Below, one piece after another: positions 21,500 through 28,334 of a stretch of DNA of 28,334 bases. This DNA comes from JAUXEH01 sp965602945 (lineage in GTDB: Bacteria > Acidobacteriota > Aminicenantia > Aminicenantales > Aminicenantaceae): assembly GCA_965602945.1 (NCBI GenBank), contig CBFDBC010000019.1, forward strand, positions 1 to 28,334, read 5' to 3'. The notes beneath the pieces are model-generated. The model saw only the letters and a list, made by a program, of their open reading frames with translations, was not told where the DNA came from and did no database searches. Within the stretch, counting starts at the first letter, position 1, and every line of letters starts with the position of its first letter. Both the position numbers and the translations under genes were made by a program.

Positions 21500-23551
21500 T
21501 CAGAACGCGTAGGAACACTTGACAAAAAGAGTGGTGGGGGTGTCATCCACGATCCCGCGCAGCGGATTGCCTTTCTGGAGGCCGAACTGGATCATGCCGG
21601 CCGGGGGGTGGAAGCAGTAGAACAGGAATAGCTGGAAGTTGGTTTTCTTGATCTGTTCGTTGTACTGAAGGTAGCCCTTAAAAGTCAGATTTTGCGTGAT
21701 GTCATAGGTCGCCTTGAGCATCTGGTACAAGAACTGCTTGTCCACACGGTTCCCCCCGATTTCGGGGTATGTGAGAAACTGAAGAAAGAATTCAAAGGAA
21801 AATTTGCGGCTGACAATGAAGCGTTTGTTGATCTCACCCAGGCGGAAGGTTTGTCCGAAGTTGTCGCCCAGGGTCAGGATGATATTGAACAGCTGCCACT
21901 CACGCGTATCCAGACCCAGGAAGATGCGCGTGCGGGAGTTCCGGAACTCTTCCTCGAATAGCTTGTACTCCTCCGTACGCCTCACGTTGATCTCGAAGCG
22001 GTTCTGTTTCAGGAGAGAGAAACCCTGAACGATCTCCCAGCTGCGCAGAGTCCCGTCGTTTCCCCAGAATATGTTGTAGGCTGAGACGTATTTCAAGTAC
22101 TCGATCCCCGCCTTCTGCACGATGAAGGCCTTGTCCAGGGCGGAATCGATCTCCCTGCGGTTGTCATCCCACACATATCCCACGGCGTTGACGTTTTCGC
22201 CGAAGTTTTTGCCCACATGAATGTAGCCGAGGTGGAAATGAAAGGTTTCTGTGTCGTAACTGGGGATCACGGAAAACGTCAGGTTTTCATCTGAATATTC
22301 CCCGTAACTGGTGGCGAACTGCCCGGCGATCCTGAACTGCTCCGTCACGCCCAAAGAGCCGTTAACTCCGGCCGTACCGGTGTTATTCCCGTCGAGCAGC
22401 TGGTTGGCCGCCAGGATGCCCAAAGAAGAGCGGCCTCCCAGGCGGCTGTTGATGCGCACGACGCTGAAATTGGCGGACTTGTCGTCGAGCTCCTCGATCT
22501 TTTTCTGCTGGTTGCTCATGCCCGACAGTTCAAAGGCGCCGAAGGTCCCATTGAATTTGGCGCCGCCGTACAGGTCCCCCTGGCGTTTGGAGTAATACAG
22601 CTTCTCCTGTTCCACTCCGAACAGGTCCTCGCTGTCATTCAGATAATCGCGCCGTTCGTCCAGGTAGAGTTCGTAGCGGCTGAGATTGAATTCCTCCGAA
22701 TCCGGTTCGACGCTCACAAATTCGGGATTGACGGTAACGTGGCTTGTGACATTCTGCGAGAACTTGAAGGGGACATCGACGCCGCCCTGGACTTCCACGC
22801 CGCCATCCGTCTGGTTTAAGGCCATGACATAGGGGATCACCTGGAGCAGTTTCTCGCTCAATGCGAAGGCCAGCCGTGGAGTGTAGACCAGGTCCTCGGT
22901 ACGGAAGGCCGGGTCCATGGGATCTGACCAGAAACTCGTGTCCAGCCGGGGGACAACCCGGGAAACATTGATCCCCATGCTTCCGCCTTCGATCGGCTCG
23001 TACTGGAGCGCGGTGAGGTTGATGGCAAACTCGGCCGTCCAGCCCTCATCTGTGACCTGCACGCCAACTTCCCAGTCTCCGTTCCACTCGGGATTGACCA
23101 GTTGTCCGTCCTTGCCTACCAGGCCGTCCGTTTGCGCTCCCAAGGGATTTGTGGCGAAGAAGTAATAGTTGTCGATATTTTCGAACAGATCCAGCAGCAC
23201 GTATACTGAATCATCGTTACGGATGTCTCCATCGCGGATAGTGATCGAGCCCTTTATCTTTTCCGGTTCCGCGTCCAGACAGACCATGCCGACATAGATG
23301 TGTTGGGAATCGAAGACGACTTTGACGGACGTGCGGACTTTTTCCGGAGTAAAACGATCAGGTTGGGCCACGATCAGATGATTGGACTCTTCGGTCCGGC
23401 GCCAGATGGATTCATTCAGGATCCCGTCGATGGTCAGCTCTTCAGTGGCTTTCCGCGCAAAACCCTGGGTCCGGTCGTCCTGACCCGTGAGAAGAAGGGG
23501 GGAAATCAGCAGGACGAGGACTATGCTTTTCCAGAGGAATTTTGGTTTCAT
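21500..23551 (-). CDS. DUF5916 outer-membrane protein with N-terminal CBM9-like domain
   Basis: A protein of 683 aa with a signal peptide (1-23). Residues about 38-210 resemble the carbohydrate-binding module 9-like domain found at the front of this family: LTIDGILNESIW at its start, VRTSVKVVFDSQHIYVGM, then the DDSVYVLLDLFEN and FATNPLGAQTDG blocks. After this comes the DUF5916 region, with RDYLNDSEDLFGVEQEKLYYSKRQGD, corresponding to the family's FFLEG...lfySRRIG motif, and a long series of amphipathic beta strands. The last residues, VKCSYAF, end in aromatic Phe as in outer-membrane beta-barrels. Role unknown; outer-membrane binding or uptake of a polymer is plausible. The upstream ribosome site is weak. 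It is 133 bases downstream of rho on the same strand and 195 bases upstream of the VWA pair. Confidence 0.85.
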   Translation of the reverse strand: MKPKFLWKSIVLVLLISPLLLTGQDDRTQGFARKATEELTIDGILNESIWRRTEESNHLIVAQPDRFTPEKVRTSVKVVFDSQHIYVGMVCLDAEPEKIKGSITIRDGDIRNDDSVYVLLDLFENIDNYYFFATNPLGAQTDGLVGKDGQLVNPEWNGDWEVGVQVTDEGWTAEFAINLTALQYEPIEGGSMGINVSRVVPRLDTSFWSDPMDPAFRTEDLVYTPRLAFALSEKLLQVIPYVMALNQTDGGVEVQGGVDVPFKFSQNVTSHVTVNPEFVSVEPDSEEFNLSRYELYLDERRDYLNDSEDLFGVEQEKLYYSKRQGDLYGGAKFNGTFGAFELSGMSNQQKKIEELDDKSANFSVVRINSRLGGRSSLGILAANQLLDGNNTGTAGVNGSLGVTEQFRIAGQFATSYGEYSDENLTFSVIPSYDTETFHFHLGYIHVGKNFGENVNAVGYVWDDNRREIDSALDKAFIVQKAGIEYLKYVSAYNIFWGNDGTLRSWEIVQGFSLLKQNRFEINVRRTEEYKLFEEEFRNSRTRIFLGLDTREWQLFNIILTLGDNFGQTFRLGEINKRFIVSRKFSFEFFLQFLTYPEIGGNRVDKQFLYQMLKATYDITQNLTFKGYLQYNEQIKKTNFQLFLFYCFHPPAGMIQFGLQKGNPLRGIVDDTPTTLFVKCSYAF

Positions 23552-23618
23552 ACTGGGCCTAAGCTGATTTGTATATCACGATTCACCCCTAATATCAAAG
23601 CTTTTTTACAGGCACGCA

Positions 23619-23641
23619 CCTCTCCCGCTCATTCGGAGAGG
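23619..23641 (-). other. Stem-loop downstream of rho
   Basis: CCTCTCC and GGAGAGG form a perfect 7-bp stem around a 9-base loop, about 45 bases after the rho stop. No T-run follows on either strand, so it is not a classic intrinsic terminator. It may be an RNA 3' end stabiliser or chance. Confidence 0.3.
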
Positions 23642-23684
23642 AAGTTGACTTTCGGAAACTTGGTTAACGGGGCGTGTACGGGGG

Positions 23685-24965
23685 TCAGAGCCCTTTGCTC
23701 ATGGCATCCAGAAAATCGGCATTGGTTTTGGTCTTGCCCATCCTGTCCAGCAGGAGTTCCATGGCTTCCACTTCATTCAACTGGCTCAGTACCTTGCGGA
23801 GGACCCAGATGCGGGCAAGATCTTTATCTTTGATGAGAAGTTCTTCTTTACGTGTGGCCGAACGGTTTATGTCGATGGCGGGGAAAAGCCGCTTGTCCAC
23901 CAGGCGGCGGTCCAGGTTGATCTCGAGATTTCCGGTTCCTTTGAATTCCTCGAAAATGACATCATCCATCCGGCTTCCAGTGTCGACCAGGGCCGTGGCG
24001 ATGATGGTAAGGCTTCCTCCTTCCTCGATCTTCCGGGCCTGGCCGAAGAACTTCTTGGGCTTGTTGAGGGCGTTGGCGTCGATTCCTCCGGACAGGACCT
24101 TCCCGGAAGGCGGGATGATGGCGTTGTGGGCCCGAGCCAGCCGGGTGATGCTGTCCAGAACGATGCAGACATCGCGTTTCAGCTCCACCAGCCGTTTCGC
24201 CTTCTCCAACACGATGTTCGATACCTGAGCGTTGCGGCCCGGCGGTTCATCGAACGTGGAGGCCACCACCTCCCCGTTGATGCTGCGCTGGAAGTCCGTG
24301 ACCTCTTCTGGGCGTTCTGCCACCAGCAGGACGATGAGAAACACTTCCGGGTGGTTCTTCTCGATGGATTGTGCGATGGTCTTCAGGAGTGTAGTTTTCC
24401 CGGCTCGTGGGGGGGAAACGATCAGCCCGCGCTGGCCTCTTCCTATGGGCGTCAAAAGGTCCATGACCCGTGCGTTGAGGTTCTTGGGCTTGCCGTCCTC
24501 AAGGTTGATTTTCTCGAACGGGTAGAGTGGCGTCAGCTGCTCGAAACGCACGTTCCGGCGCATTTCCATGACATCTTCGGGGTGGCCGAAGTTGATGGCT
24601 TCTATCTTGATCAGGGCGAAATATTTTTCCCCTTCCTTGGGGGGACGGACCACACCTGAGATGGTGTCACCCGTGCGCAGCTGGAACTTCCGTATCTGAG
24701 AGGGGGACACATAGATATCGTCCTGGCTCGGCAGATAGCTGAATTCCGGGGCACGCAGGAATCCGAATCCGTCTTCCAGACATTCCAGGACGCCTTCCGA
24801 GAACAGCATTCCGTTCTTTTTGGCCTGCGCTTCAAGTATCTTGAATATCAGATTCTGTTTCTTGGTTTCTTTGATCTCGGCTTCCGTCAGGTCCAGTGCC
24901 TGGGCGATCGTGACGAGCTCTTTGACCTTCAATCCGTTCAATTCGGCTAGGTTGTGCTCTTTCAT
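23685..24965 (-). CDS. rho: Transcription termination factor Rho
   Basis: A protein of 426 aa, the usual length for short-form Rho. An N-terminal helical Rho_N domain (about 5-45, LAELNGLKVKELVTIAQ), a cold-shock-like RNA-binding domain (about 57-125, with GFGFLR and DDIYVSP), and a RecA-type ATPase core follow. Walker A is SPPRAGKTTLL (184-194), Walker B is CIVLDSITR (267-275), the Q-loop region is LSGGIDANAL (291-300), and the secondary channel region RKEELL lies near the C-terminus. Rho is a hexameric RNA helicase that ends transcription of untranslated RNA. AGGAG lies 9 bases before the ATG. It lies 51 bases downstream of lon on the same strand, so clpX, lon and rho may share a transcript. 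The scarcity of obvious intrinsic terminators in this window suits Rho-dependent ends, though that is weak evidence. Confidence 0.97.
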   Translation of the reverse strand: MKEHNLAELNGLKVKELVTIAQALDLTEAEIKETKKQNLIFKILEAQAKKNGMLFSEGVLECLEDGFGFLRAPEFSYLPSQDDIYVSPSQIRKFQLRTGDTISGVVRPPKEGEKYFALIKIEAINFGHPEDVMEMRRNVRFEQLTPLYPFEKINLEDGKPKNLNARVMDLLTPIGRGQRGLIVSPPRAGKTTLLKTIAQSIEKNHPEVFLIVLLVAERPEEVTDFQRSINGEVVASTFDEPPGRNAQVSNIVLEKAKRLVELKRDVCIVLDSITRLARAHNAIIPPSGKVLSGGIDANALNKPKKFFGQARKIEEGGSLTIIATALVDTGSRMDDVIFEEFKGTGNLEINLDRRLVDKRLFPAIDINRSATRKEELLIKDKDLARIWVLRKVLSQLNEVEAMELLLDRMGKTKTNADFLDAMSKGL

Positions 24966-25016
24966 AGTCTTTTACTCCTGTGTTTGGTGTATATTCGAAT
25001 GGTGAATCTTAGGGAT

Positions 25017-27437
25017 TCAATGCGCTACGGGAGGCTCCTGTGATTCTTCGCGTTCTTCCTCATCCTCCGGCACGTCCGGAGTCCTGGGAATACTCTTCTT
25101 TTCCATGCCCGGAATCTCCCTGGTCAGGGCGATATCGAGGACCTCGTCCATGGTCGCCACGAAGTGGATCTTCATAACATCCTTGACCTTCTTGGGCATG
25201 TCTTTGAGATCGCACATGTTGTCCAGAGGGAGGATAGCCTCCAGGATACCTTCCCGGTGGGCAGCCAGGAGTTTTTCCTTGATGCCCCCGACAGGGAGGA
25301 CCTTGCCGAGCAGAGTTAGCTCACCGCTCATTGTCACTTTTTTGTTGACAGGGATGTCTGTAAGCAGAGAAATGATAGCCGTGGCGATGGTGATCCCCGC
25401 GGAGGGGCCCTCTTTGGGAGTGGCGGCCTCGGGTACATGGATGTGGACATCGACGTTCTTGTGCAGGTCCCGAGCGATGTTCAGCTGGTACATCTTCCCC
25501 CGGACGTAAGAAAAAGCCGCCTGGGCCGATTCCTGCATGATCTCACCCAACTGACCGGTGAGCGTAAAATTCCCTTTGCCGTGGACCTTGGTCACCTCGA
25601 ACGAGAGGATTTCGCCTCCGAATTCTGTCCAAGCCAGGCCCAGCGCCACTCCCACCTCGTCCTTGCGCTCTATCTCGCTCCGCTTGAAGCGCGGGATCCC
25701 CAAGTATTTCTCCAGGTTTCTGGGGGTGATCGATTCCCTGTAGGCCTTCCCTTTATCCACGACCTTTTTGACCATCTTGCGGCAGATGGCCGTGACTTCG
25801 CGCTCCAGGTTCCGGACGCCGGCCTCCCGCGTGTACTCTCTGGCCAGTTTGCGGAACGCCTTGTCGGATATGCTGATGTTCTGTGGCTTCAGGCCGTGGG
25901 CCTTGAGCTGCTTGGGCATCAGGAACTGCTTCGCGATCTGAAGCTTTTCCTCTTCCGTATACCCCGGGATGCGGATGATCTCCATCCTGTCGATAAGCGG
26001 ACGCGGGATGGATTCGAGTACGTTGGCGGTTACGATGAACATGACATGAGAAAGGTCGTATTCGGTGTCGATGTAGTGGTCCAGGAAAGTGCTGTTCTGC
26101 TCCGGGTCCAGGACCTCCATCAGGGCCGAGGCCGGGTCTCCCCGAAAGTCCACGTTCATCTTATCGACCTCATCCAGCAGGAACACAGGATTCCTGGTCC
26201 CACCCTTCTTGATCATCTGGATGATCCGGCCCGGGTAGGCACCGATATAGGTACGGCGGTGACCGCGGATCTCCGCTTCGTCACGCACACCTCCCAGTGA
26301 CAGTCGCACGAACTTGCGACCGGTCGCCCTGGCGATCGACTGTCCCAGAGAGCTTTTTCCCACACCCGGAGGGCCCACGAATCCGAGGATGACACCTTTG
26401 GGGTTTTTTACCAGTTGCCGTATGGACAGATACTCCAGGATGCGTTCCTTAACTTTCTCCAGACCATAGTGGTCTTCATTGAGTATCTTCTCCGCCTCCT
26501 TGATGCTGCGTTTCTCCCGGGACTTCTTGTTCCAGGGGAGGGATATCAACCAATCCAGGTAGTTGCGGCAGACCGTGGCCTCGGCGGACATGGGCGGCAT
26601 GACCTCCAGGCGCTCGATCTCCTTGTAGGCCTTGTCTTCCGCATCCTTGGGCATCTTCGCCTCGACGACGTGCTTGCGGAGCTCTTCGACCTCATTTGGC
26701 TGGTCGTCCTTCTTCCCTGCCATCCCCGGAGTGAAAACCTTCTGGCCGCTTCCCTCGCGGAAAGGGCCCTTGCGGCCTCCTCCTTTGCCTTCCTTGCGGA
26801 GTTTGGCGTGGATCTTGATCAGCTCGTTTTCCAGGACAAAATTCAGGCGCCTGAGTCTTTCGAGCGGATTTATGGTCTCTAGCAGGTTCTGTTTTTCCTC
26901 AACCGGGAGAAAAAGGTGGGAGGAGATGATGTCGGAAATCCGGTTGGCGCTGTTCTCCCGCAAGGCGGGGATGATGGAATCGAAGTTGGCATGCTGGCTG
27001 AGCTTGAGATAGTCCTCGAACAGGGTCAGCACAACCTTGAGTGTCTCCCGCGTTTTGTCGTTATCAGCCTCGATCTCCCGGACCTCCTTGACAAGGATCT
27101 GATAAAAAGGGAATGTGCTCAGGTATTCGACAATGCGGGCCCTTTTCTTGCCCTCCACGATCACCTTCATGTTTTTATCATCCATCTTCACGACACGGAT
27201 GATCTTGGCGATGATTCCCATGGAATAGATATCCAGGGGCCTTGGATTGTCCAGTGAGGCATCCATCTGGGCCGACAGGAAGATCATCTTGTCTTGCCCG
27301 GAAGCTCTTTCCAGCGCCTGGACGGACGAGGATCGTCCGATGATAAAAGGAACCAGCGTGGACGGGAATACCACCAGATCCCTGAGAGGGATCATGGGCA
27401 GGTTCTTGATTACTTCGCTTTTGGATTGAGATTGCAT
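25017..27437 (-). CDS. lon: ATP-dependent Lon protease
   Basis: A cytoplasmic Lon of 806 aa. N-terminal substrate domain (about 12-205, PMIPLRDLVVFP at its start), AAA+ module with Walker A GPPGVGKS (355-362) and Walker B PVFLLDEVDK (417-426), and C-terminal protease with the Ser-Lys dyad Ser679 in EGPSAGIT and Lys722 in GGIKEK. The protein is a homohexamer that degrades damaged and regulatory proteins. One region is odd: residues about 213-245, where Lon proteins normally carry a strongly conserved helix (QREYYLREQ type), read as a Gly/Lys-rich stretch (KEGKGGGRKGPFREGSGQ). The C-terminus has an acidic tail rich in Glu after residue 785. The ATG is only two bases beyond the clpX stop, so translation is probably coupled. 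Confidence 0.96.
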   Translation of the reverse strand: MQSQSKSEVIKNLPMIPLRDLVVFPSTLVPFIIGRSSSVQALERASGQDKMIFLSAQMDASLDNPRPLDIYSMGIIAKIIRVVKMDDKNMKVIVEGKKRARIVEYLSTFPFYQILVKEVREIEADNDKTRETLKVVLTLFEDYLKLSQHANFDSIIPALRENSANRISDIISSHLFLPVEEKQNLLETINPLERLRRLNFVLENELIKIHAKLRKEGKGGGRKGPFREGSGQKVFTPGMAGKKDDQPNEVEELRKHVVEAKMPKDAEDKAYKEIERLEVMPPMSAEATVCRNYLDWLISLPWNKKSREKRSIKEAEKILNEDHYGLEKVKERILEYLSIRQLVKNPKGVILGFVGPPGVGKSSLGQSIARATGRKFVRLSLGGVRDEAEIRGHRRTYIGAYPGRIIQMIKKGGTRNPVFLLDEVDKMNVDFRGDPASALMEVLDPEQNSTFLDHYIDTEYDLSHVMFIVTANVLESIPRPLIDRMEIIRIPGYTEEEKLQIAKQFLMPKQLKAHGLKPQNISISDKAFRKLAREYTREAGVRNLEREVTAICRKMVKKVVDKGKAYRESITPRNLEKYLGIPRFKRSEIERKDEVGVALGLAWTEFGGEILSFEVTKVHGKGNFTLTGQLGEIMQESAQAAFSYVRGKMYQLNIARDLHKNVDVHIHVPEAATPKEGPSAGITIATAIISLLTDIPVNKKVTMSGELTLLGKVLPVGGIKEKLLAAHREGILEAILPLDNMCDLKDMPKKVKDVMKIHFVATMDEVLDIALTREIPGMEKKSIPRTPDVPEDEEEREESQEPPVAH

Positions 27438-27439
27438 GG

Positions 27440-28334
27440 TTATACCCCGGCGGCTTGTTTCAGGCTGTCGAAAACCAGCGAATTGTCTTCCACCATCTTC
27501 TTCGTGATGCGGATGGTGGACGCCTGTTTGGATGAAGGTAGGTGAAACATGAGGTCGAGCATCAGGTCCTCGATGATGCTCCTCAGGCCACGGGCCCCTA
27601 ATTTTTTTCCCATCGATCTGTTGGCGATCGAGTTGAGGGCCTCTTTCGTGAACTCCAGTTTGACGTCCTCCATCTCGAAGAGTTTCTGATACTGTTTGAT
27701 GATGGCATTCTTAGGTTTGGTGAGGATATCGACCAGGTCTTTGGCGGAAAGGTCGGAAAAAATCGAAATTACGGGGATGCGGCCCACCAGCTCCGGGATC
27801 ATCCCGTACTTGATCAGATCTTGAGGCATCAGATGTTGGTAGAGTTCGTCCGCCTGTCCTGATCCCTTTTTTCGCGAATCGGACTTGAAACCTACCATGG
27901 CCTTCCCGATCCGCTGGGAAATGATACTGTCCAAGCTGTTGAAGGCCCCCCCGAAGATGAATAGGATATTGGTCGTGTCTACAGGGATGAACTCCTGTTG
28001 GGGGTGTTTGCGGCCGCCCTGCGGTGGAATGTTGGCAATCGTACCTTCGATGATTTTCAGCAGCGCCTGCTGGACCCCCTCGCCGGACACGTCCCGTGTG
28101 ATGGAGGGAGTGTCTGTCTTGCGTGAGATCTTGTCGATCTCGTCCACATAGATAATGCCGGTCTGGGTTTTTTCCAGGTTCCCCTTTGAAGCCTGGAACA
28201 GCTTGAGCACTATATTCTCGACGTCCTCCCCGACGTAGCCGGCCTCAGTGAGGGAAGTGGCGTCGGCGATAGCAAATGGAACTTCGAGGATTCGGGCCAG
28301 AGTCTGGGCCATGAGTGTCTTGCCTGAACCGGTT
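27440..28334 (-). CDS. clpX: ClpX, ATPase subunit of Clp protease (C-terminal part, cut by window edge)
   Basis: The frame is open to the right edge. The visible part begins inside Walker A (TGSGKT) and covers about 297 residues to the stop. Present are the pore loop GYVGED, Walker B IIYVDEIDK, the substrate-recognition RKH loop (GGRKHP), sensor-1 region, a ClpP-binding loop with VGF in place of the usual IGF, and sensor 2 GARGLR. The N-terminal zinc-binding domain lies outside the window. ClpX unfolds tagged proteins and feeds them to ClpP. clpP would be expected immediately upstream (to the right), but this cannot be seen. It is followed by lon at a distance of two bases. Confidence 0.96.
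   Translation of the reverse strand, partial: TGSGKTLMAQTLARILEVPFAIADATSLTEAGYVGEDVENIVLKLFQASKGNLEKTQTGIIYVDEIDKISRKTDTPSITRDVSGEGVQQALLKIIEGTIANIPPQGGRKHPQQEFIPVDTTNILFIFGGAFNSLDSIISQRIGKAMVGFKSDSRKKGSGQADELYQHLMPQDLIKYGMIPELVGRIPVISIFSDLSAKDLVDILTKPKNAIIKQYQKLFEMEDVKLEFTKEALNSIANRSMGKKLGARGLRSIIEDLMLDLMFHLPSSKQASTIRITKKMVEDNSLVFDSLKQAAGV

Overview
The window looks like a chromosomal segment of an anaerobic or microaerophilic, protein-degrading bacterium of the Acidobacteriota / Candidatus Aminicenantes type. This is inferred from family content, not from a marker gene: two VWA proteins of the acidobacterial TIGR03436 type, a DUF5916 outer-membrane protein, a cluster of exported peptidases, a neelaredoxin-type superoxide reductase and a gliding-type ABC-2 operon outside an obvious Bacteroidetes context. 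Most of the window is moderately GC-rich. The first ~1.3 kb is visibly richer in A+T.

Layout. (1) 1-797: 5' part of an exported BNR/sialidase-like gene (minus), running off the left edge, then an AT-rich gap of ~0.5 kb. (2) 1329-2099: exported pentapeptide-repeat protein with a regular 22-residue super-repeat. (3) 2112-6782: three exported peptidases in one direction (M28, then S10, then M20), probably a scavenging operon. (4) 7074-8861: an unrecognised soluble protein, convergent with a parvulin-type lipoprotein foldase (8883-9899). (5) 10002-10320: the decayed remains of a GATase-like/DUF4350-like gene, beside a cysteine-desulfurase-like class V aminotransferase (10392-12065). (6) 12097-12831: an unrecognised cysteine-rich protein (minus), and 12961-13449: a ferritin-like protein (plus) with a good promoter. 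(7) 13641-18343: a four-gene operon of ABC ATPase, ABC-2 permease, GldG-like auxiliary protein and DUF4340 protein, preceded by a strong sigma70-like promoter and a ~125-nt leader with a stem-loop. (8) 18353-21304 (minus): two tandem VWA paralogues followed by a superoxide reductase. (9) 21500-23551 (minus): DUF5916 outer-membrane protein. (10) 23685-28334 (minus): clpX (3' part only), lon and rho, a housekeeping block.

How the parts fit: M28, S10 and M20 enzymes together could take exported or extracellular peptides down to amino acids. The parvulin lipoprotein, DUF5916 barrel, VWA proteins and pentapeptide protein all belong to the envelope. Superoxide reductase and the ferritin-like protein suit an anaerobe exposed to oxygen. 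Lon and ClpX handle cytoplasmic proteolysis.

There is no CRISPR array, rRNA, tRNA, insertion sequence or prophage that I can see. Nothing is an obviously new defence or mobile system. The most unusual items are the two unrecognised proteins (7074-8861, 12097-12831), the atypical linker in Lon, the VWA pair without a metal site beside superoxide reductase, the altered metal site of the ferritin-like protein, and the gene remnant at 10002-10320.
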